Positions 42,980-54,842 of a DNA stretch of 64,000 nucleotides are shown here, in pieces (position 1 is the first letter of the stretch; every line of letters begins with the position of its first letter). The notes under the pieces are model-generated. The model searched no databases, had not been told where the DNA came from, and saw only the letters and a program-made list of their open reading frames with translations. A program made the position numbers and the translations under genes. Source of the stretch: Paraphoma chrysanthemicola (lineage: Eukaryota; Ascomycota; Dothideomycetes; Pleosporales; Phaeosphaeriaceae); NCBI GenBank assembly GCA_020744225.1, contig JAGMWG010000016.1, positions 248,001 to 312,000 of the forward strand, written 5' to 3'.

Positions 42980-44218
42980 ATGGCCCAACCAAATAATGGC
43001 CACAACATAGGGTCTGTCACTGGACCGACTTCTAGCCAAAGCGACAGCTCGCTCACCGGCACAAACATCAAAGCAGAATACACTATCAGCAACGCCACAA
43101 AAGCCAGTTCGAGTCCAGCCTCACAGAATCACACTGGTACTGAACAACACACGAAATTGCAAGCTCCGATACCTGCTTCATCGTCAAGTTCATCCACTAT
43201 TCTGAGCCGAGGGTGGTGGCAGAAATGCCAAAAAGGGTGGAGACGCATCAAGCAAGGCCCGCTCGAGTGGGTCCTCACTCCTGTCAAATGGCTTGGATCC
43301 CGATTGAAGACCGCCTTGTTGTCATTCAATAAGGTCACAATCATTCTTGGTATGATCCTCGCAACCATCTTCAGCATACCCGCGTGGAAAGGGCTCAAGA
43401 TCCAGGCTTGGACGACCCAAAAAGACTTCTACGAGTATTGCAAAGCAGAGATTGTACGTAGTCTACTTTGTTCTGCATAGCATCTTCTGACGCCTGTTCT
43501 TAGAATGGTCTGTTAGGCAGTGCGCGACAAAAGTGCGATGCCGCGATCAAGGCTGGGTTGTCCCCACCTCCTTATACACACAAGCGCTCCCAGACATATC
43601 AACCGCGGTCTATAATGCGTCGCGATGCAGACACACTGATGACTCCGGCAGAAACATTAACAGGCACGCGAGCAGCAGCTACCGCCAAAATATTTACTTT
43701 AGCGTCCCGGCACCCTGTCATCACGTGGCTGTTTTGGTTCTGCGCCTCAATTATTGTTATCAAACAAATCCAGCAGATGTTCCGCGTGATGAGGCGCCAC
43801 TATTCCGTCCGAGTAGATCGTCGACTGATTGTTGGATACATGTGTATGGTTGGCCCAGCAACTGTGCTCTTCGCGGAAACTGCCATTTTTTTATTCTTGG
43901 CACATGATGCCTGGGTGGCCAGAAGGAACAACGAAGCGTTTGCGTTGTACCGAACTTACTGTCTCAGTCTATCGGTACTTCCTCTTGACCCGAGTCGTAA
44001 TTTCAAGTCAAATTGACTTTGTCCAGGCCGATGAAAGACCCTCTCCGTGCATCGAGAACGGACCTTTCTCAAGATATACCGACGACCAGCCGCTTAGGCG
44101 GCATGAATCTCTGTTCATCATTTTCGTGGCACTTATTATCATCCAAGTATTGGGTTTAAGTTGCATGGTAACATTCGTACCGTATCCGCATAGGCAGGAC
44201 TTACCGGTATCAGTATAG
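42980..44218 (+). CDS. Orphan multi-pass membrane protein
   Basis: Best model: three exons, 42980-43453, 43504-43974 and 44027-44218, giving 378 residues. If the second intron is retained the protein ends at 44016 and loses the last helix. The N-terminal ~75 residues are Ser/Thr/Asn-rich. Hydrophobic segments follow at VTIILGMILATIFSIPAW, VITWLFWFCASIIVIKQI, MVGPATVLFAETAIFLFLA and, in exon 3, LFIIFVALIIIQVLGLSCMV. The piece WTTQKDFYEYCKAEI-NGLLGSARQKCDAAI with two Cys resembles fungal lineage-specific membrane proteins I have no name for. Exon 3 is supported by phase, a TTGAC branch-like site and the added helix. Confidence 0.6.
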
Positions 44219-44667
44219 CCGGTTGATCAGAGGGACAGAATATGAGCGCAAAAAGGTCCATGAAACCAAGGCCAAAGAACTGCTTGCCGGATCCCTCTGT
44301 ACAGTTTTCCACCCCTCCAAGCCTAAAGTCATCAAAGTATCTATCTTGTCGCAAAAAACTTAGCTATAGCACGTCTTTCGTATCGATACCGTGTGAGGGC
44401 AACCAAGGCAAAAATACATCCACACTTTCGCTCTGAAGCCAAATGGCGGCAACCCTTGATGTCAAAGGAATCACATTCCTCGATTCAATAGGCCAAATGT
44501 ACAAAACTACCAGTATTTGTGATGTTGAAATGAAATGTAGAGCAATTAATGGTTACATCGCGGAGAGTCGTACTCATGAAGAGATGGGTATATCAACTAT
44601 CCTACAAACACAAGAAAAGCAAAGACTCTATCTATCAAGCAGCCTCTCTTAGCCCTCCCACTGCATC
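44219..44667. other. Convergent 3' intergenic region, orphan membrane protein / ABCA transporter
   Basis: 449 bases between two stop codons, A+T-richer than the flanking coding DNA. No gene seen. Confidence 0.5.
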
Positions 44668-47600
44668 TCAAATAAACACAAACGGTAGCAACACCTTCCC
44701 AACCGTCTTACACCAATACTTCCAATCCTTCTTCACTACCGGCGCCCTCTCCTCGCCGACATGATGTTTCTCCATGACCCGTAAAAACACCTCATCAAAC
44801 GTCGACGGACTGACGCTATAAAACTCCAAGCCCAGCTGTCCCTTATTCTCTTCTAGCATGACGAAAAGCTTACCAACCGACAATCCCTCCTCCTCGGTTT
44901 GAACCTTGTTTGAATCGGGATTGGGGTCGTGGGCGGGAATATTATACCGCACTTGCCCGTGATACGCATATCCCTCTTCCTTGGCACCAGGGATCTGGTC
45001 TTCGATCCATCTCTTGACTAGATCCATTTCCTCGGCAGAAGTATGTGGTGCTGACTTGCAAATCAACTGGATGTGGAATCCATATCCATGCTTCTGTCTC
45101 AAATGCTCCGTAGTCCCAACATCCAGCAACGTTTGTGCAAGGACACCAACTCTATCTCCGAGACAGTCTGCTTCTTCCATGCTGTGCGTCGTGAGTAGAA
45201 CACTACGACCTGGTACGAATTCAGCCAGTGTTTTCCACATGGTGCGTTTGGCGAGCGGGTCCATTCCACTGCTCGGTTCGTCGAGCAAGACGAGTTGCGG
45301 GTTGCCGATGAGCGCGATGCCGAGGCTGAGTTTGCGCTTGTTGCCACCTGAGAGTTTGGATGCCATGGAGGAAGCGAAGCGCTCGAGACCGACGGCGCGG
45401 ATGATCTGCTGTGCGTTGCGGCGCGGGTCGGATACGCCGCGGATGCCGGCGTAGAATTCGAGATGCTCCACGCATGTCATCTGGTCGACGGCGTCGAATT
45501 GAGGACAGACGCCCATGCGAGCGCGTGCGGTGCGGCGGTCTTTGATCATGTTGATGTCTTCGAGATGGAGCGAGCCGCCCTTTTGGGATGGTTGGATCTC
45601 GCCGCGGAGCATGTCGATGGTGGTAGACTTGCCGGCTCCGTTGGGGCCGACGATAGCGAATACTTCTCCTCTCTTGATGCCGAAGGTGAGGTCGTCCACG
45701 GCTGTCATGATACCACCATTGCGATGTTTGAACGTTCGCGTCAAATTTTGAGCTCTCAAGCCGTCAGTAGCGTGGGAAATCCGCTCAATTTCCTGGGATA
45801 CCTCGGGCTCTCTGGCAGGACGATCCTCAGCATCTGGGGCTGACTTTGTCTTACGGCCCCAAGACGCAGTCCATTTATGATCGACTGTCATCAATACCAG
45901 GAAAAGAACGAGTGATTGGCCTATTAGGTACAAGATAGGCCCGCCGTAGAGCGTGATCTCACCGGGATAGCTAGCCTTGACTGGTGGACTACCGCGACAG
46001 AGGGAGCTGAACATGTTCATAGAGATGATCAGCGCTCGAACAAGGTTTGCAATTGGCGATATCAGATTGAAGGTGAAGTTGAAGATTTTGATCGCGTTAT
46101 CGACTTCGTGCGCGGGGAGGTTTGATTGCATATTCATGATACCCGTGAAGTACATGAGAAGCAGGAATCTATTTCGCATTAAATCTTGTAACTGGTTGTA
46201 AGCTTAATGTGCCTACGCTTGAAGCCCCGCTGCGATTGCAAAGGCGGAGAGTTGCGATTTTGCAATCAGCGAAATTGCATATGCCCACAGCAAAGACGTG
46301 ATGCCATAAAGGAACAGCACCACGAAAAGGTAGCCAGGGTTCCACCAATTATTTGGTGCCGACGCAACAAGAACGATGATAATGATGACACTTGTGATAA
46401 GGATGTTGAGCCAGTCGAAGCACAAGTACGCAAGCCTAGTGACTATTAGCACGATACTGTCATTGATCCCTCGTGAACTCACCAAAGAGGAAGTGGACGG
46501 GCGCCATTGCTGTACTGAAGCGCTCGGATCTTCAATAGGCGCTCGCGAGTGGGATACAATGCGAAGAATGCTGGATAGCAACTCATGATGAGACAGAAGT
46601 AGAAGATGAACTGGATTTGGTTGGTTGCATCATCAGGCCATGGCACGTTGAAGGATCTGGATCTTGTCAGTAGTGGCTATCGAAAGGCAGAAATTTACTT
46701 ACTTGAAGCTCGTAGCGATTGTTGTGTTTGACAAAAGCATGTTGACTGCATTCTGCGTAAAGATGGCAGAATATAAGCCGAGAAAGCCGAGATTCGAGTA
46801 GAAGCTGAATACCGGTTCATCACCAAGGAAGAAGCCACCTGGAGTTACCTTGCTAAAGTTGGCCTGAATATATGCATGATACTCATCAATAGTGTTCACC
46901 ACCTGCACATAGTCTTGTAGCGAGCCCAAAGAGGACCCTGCACCGCGGAACTGCTCAGGTAGCATACCAGCAAAGGCCGTAAAATTCACGGTCGCTAACG
47001 CACTCGTCGGACCTACAAGCAGGAGAGGTTGATAGTTGCTCTTCTTGCTGAGTGTTTCGAAGTCGGCCTCCTGTGCTTGTTGGCGTGGCGAACAGCCTGG
47101 GTACGTTTTGTCCTTTACTAGGATCGAGATGCAAGCGGTGGCGATTATGGGGATTATAAAGGCGAATGTGTAGGGCAAGTAGTTCCGCTTCAGCACGGTC
47201 ATTCTCTTCTTGAAGAAGATCCACGATTGCTGGACAAAGGTGATGGGCTTCCCAGTCATGAGCGGCTCGTCTAATGCTTCTGTGGTGGACACTTTAGCTC
47301 TCTTCTCTTTGAGATGAGACGAGACCGGTACCAGGTCGCGATGAGACCTCGCTTTCTCTCCTCGAGCAAACGAGACTTCAGGATCTTCAGCAAGTTTCAT
47401 GAAGACTTCTTCGATAGTGGGGCCAGTGACCTGGTAGTTCTTGATATTTCGTTTCTCAAGCTCTTTGATGATCTTCACAGACCGCAGGTCGTCAGCTATC
47501 GTGAAGATAGTCTGATCAAAGAGCTCATCCTTATGGTCACCAAGAAATAGGTGTTCGACATCGGGAAGTTCGCTGTATCCAGTCCCATGGAGGAAACGGA

Positions 47601-49788
47601 AGCGATACCCATCACCCAGTTTACTTTTAAGCTCCGAGACCGAGCCTTCCGCTACCATAGAGCCTTTGGACATGATTACCATGTGATCAGCTAAGAACTC
47701 TGCTTCATCGAGAAAATGGGTTGTCAGAACAATCGTTCGAGTGCCTCGAGCGGCTAACATGATATCCCAGATCTTTCTGCGAGAGAGTGGATCGAGTCCG
47801 CCAGAGATCTCATCTACACAGCAGACACGACTTCCACCGGTGAGCATGATCACGAGTTGAAGTTTCCGCTTCTGGCCTCCGGAGAGGGTGGTAGACATGG
47901 CCTGGATCTTGTGCGTGAGCCCACAGTCGTAAATCAGCTGGCTGATATCAGCATCGGCAGTCGGGCTTATTTCTGTCGACTTGATGCGATTGAATATTCT
48001 TGCGTGTTGCGCCACTGTCAGATGCTCCCAAAGTACGTTCTGTTGCGGACAGAGCCCGATGCCACCGTTGCCGTTTACGGTAATGGAACCACTTGTGACA
48101 TCGCCAAGACCAGCAATTGCGTTCAGTGTCGTGGACTTGCCGCATCCTACTATGTGTCAGCCGCGTTGCCACAAAATGCAGAAGGTCAGTGATGCTTACC
48201 ATTAGCACCTACGAGACACATTATCTGTCCTTTCATTGGTGCTAGACTAATGTCATTAACTGCCTGGACCGTCTTCTTCTTGATTCCAAATAATGGTGCA
48301 ACCCATCTGAACCACCAATTTGGCGGATAGTGTTTGGTGAACTTGTCTAAGACGATGGGCTGTGCGCTGTCATCGTAAACAGTCCTGCGTCCGTGCGAAT
48401 CCGTGTAGAAGAAGGCTCGCTCAACATAAGCAGCCAGAATCGGGTAGACGATCGTCTGCACTAGCAAGCAAACCCAGAAAACCACTCCTGGTACTCGCCA
48501 TGTCGCATAAGGCGCCGCTTCGATGAGGTTTGGAGAGATTTGCCTGTATTCCCAGCGACTGAGCCAGATCTGGTGGAAAACGAAAGTCATCGGCGTGAAC
48601 AAGATGCTGAGTATTACAACAGCAGCGGTAGACAGTGTTTTGGCTGAGATCTGGGCAACAACTCCCAAGACCAGAGCAACGACAGTGACGGTGATACCGC
48701 TCAGCTGTGCTCGCTTGAATACGGAAGCGCCTAAGATAGAGAAAGAGTTCAAGGAGAACCCGGCAAGGATATTGAAAATGATTAGAATAGCTGGGTTGGT
48801 CTTGGGAAAGAGGCCAAACTTGGCAATGATCGAAATGATGATCCAGGAGGGAAAGTAGACCTATCGAAATTGTCAGTCCCGTACAACTAGCATTACAGAC
48901 GCCGCTTACGATGGTGAACGCCAACCAGTGTCCTAGCAATCTTGCGAGTTGTGGTTCCCATCTGTTGAGGTTGGGCATCATAGACTCTACCAGTGAAGCC
49001 ATACCCATTTCACGTTCCCGAGCCATGACACCAACAAGTTGATAGCACAAGCCAATGAAGCCAATGTACCACACGACGGCGATGTACTTTGTGTTGGCAT
49101 TCTGAATCTCGGTAACGAGCTTGTCGTCCCATTGCTGTTGGGTCTCCGAAGTGAACGGGTATTCTTGTATATTGTCGGGTAGTCGGCGAGAGCCGCGGTC
49201 AAGACCAACTTCGGCGATGGCAGCATCGATGGCGTGTTGCAGCGGGATGGGGAAGATCTCGACATCATTCCTGTTGTTCTGGACATTGATCTTGTATCCA
49301 TGCGCACCGTCGACACGAATGGTGTAATTCCAAATGCCACCCTCTGTTGCCGACGAGTAGAATTCTGCCGCTCCATAACATTTTGTCACAGCAGAGAGGG
49401 ACGACTTGCACACGGTCAATAAATCGTCAGGATCGCGCAGCACCCGTATGATCTGGCCGTCTACTCCAGTTGCCCTTGCAGAGACGAGCTCGATGACCTT
49501 GTCGATATCGCCACCAGTTGGGCCATAGTTGCAGAGAGCAAGTGTACGTCGGTCACCTGGCGCATCGCGAATTGCTTCTGCGAGGGGCCTGATGGTGCTT
49601 GGGGTGCCAATGCCGTATGTCTCTTTGGGCCAGTATACTTTGATGATGACGGCAAAGTAGACCACGAATATAGTCGGGATGGTAAACGCGCGTATGATTG
49701 TTGTTATGCGTCGTTTACTGTTGAGAACAACGAGAAGATCCTTCCAGGCCAACGTCCATATCTGACGAATAAGTAGTGCGAGGTTCAT
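44668..49788 (-). CDS. ABCA-subfamily full-length ABC transporter
   Basis: Six exons: 49788-48910, 48860-48200, 48146-46703, 46656-46483, 46435-46217 and 46168-44668, all phase-consistent, giving 1625 residues. Order is membrane domain 1, ATP domain 1, membrane domain 2, ATP domain 2. Membrane domain 1 starts MNLALLIRQIWTLAWKDLLV and has a large loop after helix 1. ATP domain 1 has Walker A GANGCGKSTT (made by splicing), signature LSGGQKRK and Walker B RVCCVDEISGG. ATP domain 2 has GPNGAGKSTT, LSGGNKRK and LVLLDEPSSGMD, then an H-loop TTHSMEEAD. Both ATP sites look intact. ABCA proteins mostly move lipids; the fungal substrate is unknown. The 48-base intron 5 (GTAGGC...TAG) is needed because two in-frame stops lie between exons 5 and 6. 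Confidence 0.93.
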
Positions 49789-50641
49789 TGTTGAAAAAGC
49801 AATAGATGGTATGAGATCGCAATATTAACGATGAAGATAAACGATGCAGTATAACACGACGAAAAGCGTGCGTTTATATGATCAATAGTAACGACAAGAG
49901 AAAAGATGCAGTGTATAGCGACGCAACGCGTGCGGTTATGTTAACTTCAGTCTACTCGGTGCTCGCAAGCCAAGGGTGCATGGAAGACTGAAACCGAATT
50001 ACGAGTGTGCAAAGGGGCAGTGCGGTCAACACACATTTCGTGCATGTGTGGATGCCTCGAGCTGATAAAAGGGAGCCTGAAAGCCATCTCGTATTGCTCG
50101 CAACAGACAGGCATTGACAGAACGGCAATTCAGCCACCACAACGGCGAAGCAAGGACCCTTGCTCAATCGTGAGGTGGCCGTTGGCACGACATTGTGAAG
50201 CGCCTCTATCGTCTATATCACCCGGCGTGCGGTTTGCAGCAAGAGACATGGTGCTATTGAAGTAGTGCAGAGCCGACTGGATTGTCAGGTCATGGTGTGA
50301 GGTGGTTTGGACCGAGGGGTCGCGAGAGTGTCTGGGGAAGTGGAACCCGAGCGCCTGGTTAAACTTCTAGCGCCGACCACCTCGTGAAGCTCCACCTTCC
50401 AGAAAATTGCACACATCCTCCAAACCACAAACTTTGACCTACAACGTGAGTCTTGCAGGCCCTTACTGCGCCAGAGACGACGCGTCATTCAGCATAACCC
50501 GTGGATTGCTCCGTCCTCAGCGGACAGTAAATTGCCTACATACCGAAATACGAATCTCAAGTCTGCCTCGGAGACGCCGCACAACTTGCGCATCCAATGT
50601 GACGTTTGATCATCACAAGCTTCAGCATACCACCGGTCATC
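49789..50641. other. Divergent promoter region, ABCA transporter / POP4
   Basis: 853 bases between outward-facing starts. Contains a diverged tandem duplication at 49826-49940 close to the ABCA start. The remainder has no clear coding content. Confidence 0.5.
49826..49940. repeat. Diverged tandem duplication (two ~53-base copies)
   Basis: Copy 1 (49826-49880) and copy 2 (49889-49940) both run TAACGA, GATGCAGT.TA, .CGACG.AA.GCGTGCG and end TATG or TTATG, separated by 8 bases. About three quarters of positions match, with two small gaps. It sits 40-150 bases upstream of the ABCA ATG, so it may lie in the promoter or 5' UTR. Confidence 0.65.
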
Positions 50642-51393
50642 ATGACAGAATCTACTGGCGTTCCATTTGGACAAGCATTGCTCGAGCGCGCCTTCTCCCC
50701 CGACACGGCAGCGACCCACTACACCGAGCGTGTCCTCAAGCGTCCACTCACCATCCGCGCAACGTCCCCTACGCCCTCCGCACGCTCAGTCCGGCGCCGC
50801 GTACTCAACGAGCGCAAAGAGCAGGCCCGCAAGCGAAGCAAAAACAAGCCTCGCCCACTGTCCGCCGCTCAGAAGAGGAAGCTGTGCCTCAATGAGATAC
50901 CGAAAGAGCAGCAGAGATACGCCATATACGAACCGCTACATAACCTCTGGGTTGGGTATATGCGCGAGGTGCTGGGCCTAAGCGATGTCGATCGGGCTGT
51001 GTACCTGACTCCCGCGAGCAGTGGGCAAATGCTCTCAAGCGCAGATATGCATGGCGCATTGTTCCGCGTAGTAAGAAGTCGATGCGTGAGCCGCGTCGGA
51101 CTAGAGGGCATCGTTGTCCGGGACACGAGATTCACGTTCGACATCATCACCAAGAAGAATGTAGTCAAGGGTAAGTCTAGCAGCGAGCAGGTAAGTCGTG
51201 ACACGTCTGACAGGTGAGTATAGCGATTCCCAAGGAGCATACGGTATTCCGATTTGAGGTCCCGGTGCTGGCGAAGGATGGCGAAGACGCGCCGAAGCCG
51301 TTGGTGTTTGAGATTAATGGCGAACAATTCCAGACGAGGGCGCCAGATCGTGCGAATAAGAAGTTCCGCATGCACTATCAGCCCGATATATGA
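50642..51393 (+). CDS. POP4: RNase P/MRP subunit Pop4 (Rpp29)
   Basis: Two exons, 50642-51170 and 51224-51393, give 232 residues. A basic N-terminal arm (RRRVLNERKEQARKRSKNKPRPLSAAQKRKL) leads into the Sm-like beta-barrel typical of Pop4/Rpp29: IYEPLHNLWVGYMREVLGL, SADMHGALFRVVRSRCVSRVGLEGIVVRDTRFTF, then VVKAIPKEHTVFRFEVP across the intron. It binds the RNA of RNase P and RNase MRP and is needed for tRNA 5' maturation and pre-rRNA cleavage. The 53-base intron contains two extra GTAAGT/GTGAGT motifs, each preceded by CAG. The choice of 51171 as donor and 51223 as acceptor is the one that restores the conserved frame. Confidence 0.92.
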
Positions 51394-52199
51394 CGAGGCG
51401 CCACTATGATCATCAAGAGATGACATGTTGGCAGCTTCACGCACAGTATCTAGCCTAGCGGCCAGTTCGCGTGGCGGATGTGTGATGCCACGCAATCTGC
51501 TTGCATGGCGGTGCTATGGCACCACGCACCATGCACAGCAAGAAGACCAAGCAATGGCGGTAAGCACTGTCAAAGACACTGACAGCTCCGCGCGAGCAGT
51601 TACCCATCGAGGTAATGGTGTCAAAGAGTCGCCAAGTGCGAAATAGAGGCGCAGGCGCGGCTGATCATTCAGCGCGAAGGCCTTCCGCGTTCAGCCAGGA
51701 CTCAGGTCCACTTTATGCGAAGTACGGGGAATGAACGCATGATGGCATGACGCTCGGCGAGTGCAGTCATAATCCAGACAGCTTAGTAGAGGAGCCTTTG
51801 GCGAATCGAGCCATACAAATCTATACTACACGTTGACACCGTCGATGCAATATGTCGTCTGCTACACCCACACATTAACATTGATGCAGCGTGAAAATGT
51901 CTGAATGCAAGTACAGCTCTACTCCCTCTGTACATGGAGTAGCCAGGGTGCCTTCAGTGCATAAAAAGCTTACGCTGAAGCCCGTTACGCCCACGAAGGC
52001 CTGCACGATCGTCCCACAAGACATGTCAAGGTGCAGTATAGTGAAAAAATAATCTCAATCTCATTCAGACTGTGGTATCTCCAACAATGAATCGATATCA
52101 AAACGCCGCCCCGCTAATGCAATGGTATCTCACACTATCAACGCCAATCCAACCCAAAAATGCTCGTTATCGTAATTTTTGTCTTGACCAGCAGCCTCT
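51394..52199. other. Convergent 3' intergenic region, POP4 / RTA1-family gene
   Basis: 806 bases between two stop codons. The right half (52040-52190) is A+T-richer. No gene seen. Confidence 0.5.
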
Positions 52200-53302
52200 T
52201 CACACCCGATTCACCGCACTCTGCTGAAAATCCTCGGGCGAAAACGTCTTCAGCTCCACCTCTTGCAGCGGCCCACCACGCATCGAACTAATTTCATCCT
52301 TCTCCTTCATCGCGCGGCCCTTGTCCAGCGCAAGCCCCGTATACGTCCTGGGCAAATACCGACCCGGATGCCAGATCGCAAATACCAGTAACACCAGGAG
52401 AATCGGGATTGCGTCGAAGATCCAGAAACACCATTCGTGGGACTGCAAGTACATCAGGCCGTAGTCCTTGTCGTGCGGGATCTCCATAGTGCGGTAGATG
52501 GCGCGTAGAGCGATGATGATGGAGGAAAGGTTGATGGTGTACGACAGCTTGCGCCAGAGTTTCAAGTCGCCGAGATCGATTGCGCGCCAGTGTCGCGAGA
52601 TGTAGAAATACCGGCACGAGATGATGCTGAAGGACAGAAAGCAGAGCATTTGCAGGACAAGACCTAGCACGAGGATGATGCGGCCGGGCGAAGCTTTGCG
52701 TTCTGAAGTCCCGATATTGCGCGAGGGGGAGTCGTCGTGATCGTAAGTCCGCGAGATTTGGCTTGCACCCACGAGCTGGATCAAGAAGGAGAAGAGGTCG
52801 AAAACGACAAAAGTCGGTGTGATCCAGCGGGGAAAGCACCATAGTGTTTTGAAGTTGAGTGAGTAGGCCGGGCACGAGAACCAGACGACTCTGCTAAATG
52901 CGGTGTAGCAAGCTGCCGCGAGGAAGGAAGGGGCTAGCAAGATCATGATCCAGGAGATGAGGAAGGGGAGGTCCTTGTGTTCATCGAGAGCTGAGACTAG
53001 GCGACAGATGTGCCCCAGGACGAGCATGAGCACGCCGATTACGGCGGCCCAGAAGAACCATGATCGATGTCGGATATACTGGTACACGGAGAAGAGGCTG
53101 ATGAGGATGAATACAACAGCCCCAACGATGGCGAGGGGTATGCTTGGGTCGTAAATGTATGGGTTCAGAACCAGATTGTTTGGAGCTGAATAGTGGATTA
53201 GTCATGCCTGGAGCAATGCAACGATGTAAAAAAGGTCAGCTCACAATACACAGCAGCCCGTTTAGGCAACACGCCATCCAGCTCCAGATGCAAGCTAGGC
53301 AT
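52200..53302 (-). CDS. RTA1-family seven-helix membrane protein
   Basis: Two exons, 53302-53245 and 53185-52200, give 347 residues. The first exon (MPSLHLELDGVLPKRAAVY) ends in the lumenal N-terminus and the second carries seven hydrophobic segments, starting IPLAIVGAVVFILISLFSV. The family signature is near the C-terminus: LRAIYRTMEI...GLMYLQSHEWCFWIFDAIPILLVLLVFAIWHPGRYLP. Yeast members (Rta1, Rsb1) are linked to azole/7-aminocholesterol resistance and sphingoid-base export. The transported substrate here is unknown. The cytoplasmic tail is short and charged. Only the spliced start gives a Met; the second exon alone has no ATG near its beginning. Confidence 0.92.
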
Positions 53303-54842
53303 GTTTTTCTGCTCCGCCCAGGTTAATTCGCTAAGAAGGATTGTCGGCCACAAGCTCAGTCGTTCCGCTCAACGGTATGTCATGGCCCAAGTCGCAGCTT
53401 CCATCTCCCGCAGCGGAGAGAGCGCGCAGAGCAGTAAATGTAAGCGACGGTTGCAGCGGAGACTGGAAAGGCAGCAGTCTGCTAAGGAGAGCGGCGGCAT
53501 CATGTTTTACATATGAGCTCCGCGCTCAAGGACCGCCAAGCATCTTGTTTTCCTTGGACGGCGGGCGGAGCGCCCTGCACCAAACCACTCTGTCTGTGCC
53601 TTTGCTTCCGGTCGCACACATCGTAGATCCCGGCTCCAGTGTTCCAAAAGTAATTTCACCTGCACCGATTACCCGGCGAGCTCCCCTACATTTCTGCAAA
53701 CTTGCATAGACGCCTCCCGCGCACCACGTACGCGCAGTTACGCAGCGCTTTCTGTACACGAACGCGGAATCGTTAATTCCAAGCCGGAATCTGGCATCTT
53801 TGCCCAACGCTCAGATCCGTGGCAAGTATCACGTGGCGCCTTGGCTGGACCAGCGGTGGGCGGTCGCTGCGTATCCAAGCATTGGCGACGCCAGTCAACG
53901 CCCAAGGCAAAGACGACTGTTTGGCGCCGCTCCGAGCCGGGCCTGAACTCGTGCGCTGAGCGGCCAACGGCGGTGACAACGTCACGCTCAAGACGCGCTC
54001 CCTCGGCGACGCTAGAATTCGTGCCCGGTAGATCAAGCGCAGTACGCATCTTCCAATTCGCAAGTTTAGAGAAGGCTGTATAGCCTCAGAGCGTTTCAGT
54101 AGAAGAAACTAAAAGCAGGAAAGTGCTCTGAAGATTCACAGCCCTTCATTTTGCAGCAAATCCGGACCTATCAGTCTCCAAATTTGAGGGAGGACAGGTA
54201 CGGATTGAGGCGATACCTGGTAGGCTACCGTTGTTTGTGATGTGCGGGTCGACGTCGTGTTTGCTAGCCAAGCGACGACTGTGCGACTCAGCAGCTGTAT
54301 GCGCCCGTGGCCTGCCTTTGTGCGCGATTTCTTTTCTTTCAAGTTGCCATGAAATGTCGGTGGAGCTGCATGTCGCATAGTTCTCTGGTGTGGCTTGGAT
54401 GTAGAGTAGTGAATCTGAGGCGCACAGGGCAGGCGGCGCAGCCGCTGGTCAAACGGCGACGGGCAGGTGCATCCTGGCGGGACCACAGCGGCTACGCAAA
54501 GCGGAAACACGGTTCTTCATCAAGGGTTGTAAATTGTGGAGTCTATGGTGGGTGTGGTGTTGACTGGGATTTACGTAAGGCTGGTGTTCGACTTCAAGAT
54601 AGCCATAAATCACTCTTGTACTCCGTTTCGACGCATCTGTCGATCGTGACCGTGCCTAGATACTCCCATATCAAATGACTATCATGGACTCAGGCCCAAT
54701 TGAACTAGTCTGAAGCAAATTCCAGGCATGAAGCATCTCGTCTGAAGTCCCACACCCATAAGGCCTTCCGGAAGAACGGCAATGCGTTCTAACTATCGTT
54801 TCAGCATCTCGTGATGCACGCACCTCGTCTCGACCACGCATC
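53303..54842. other. Long intergenic region upstream of the RTA1-family gene
   Basis: About 1.5 kb between the RTA1-family start and the stop of the Arb1 gene, both on the minus strand. ORFs of about 100 codons occur on both strands near 53740-54680 but overlap each other and lack protein-like patterns. No gene called. Confidence 0.45.

Noticed and set aside
44668..49788. Possible split of the ABCA gene into several half-transporters
   Set aside because: All five introns restore phase and the domain order TMD-NBD-TMD-NBD is that of one full ABCA protein; the interrupting stops all fall in clear short introns.
53738..54049. Minus-strand ORF of 103 codons in the RTA1 upstream region
   Set aside because: Overlaps other short ORFs on both strands, with no hydrophobic core or motif; not supported.
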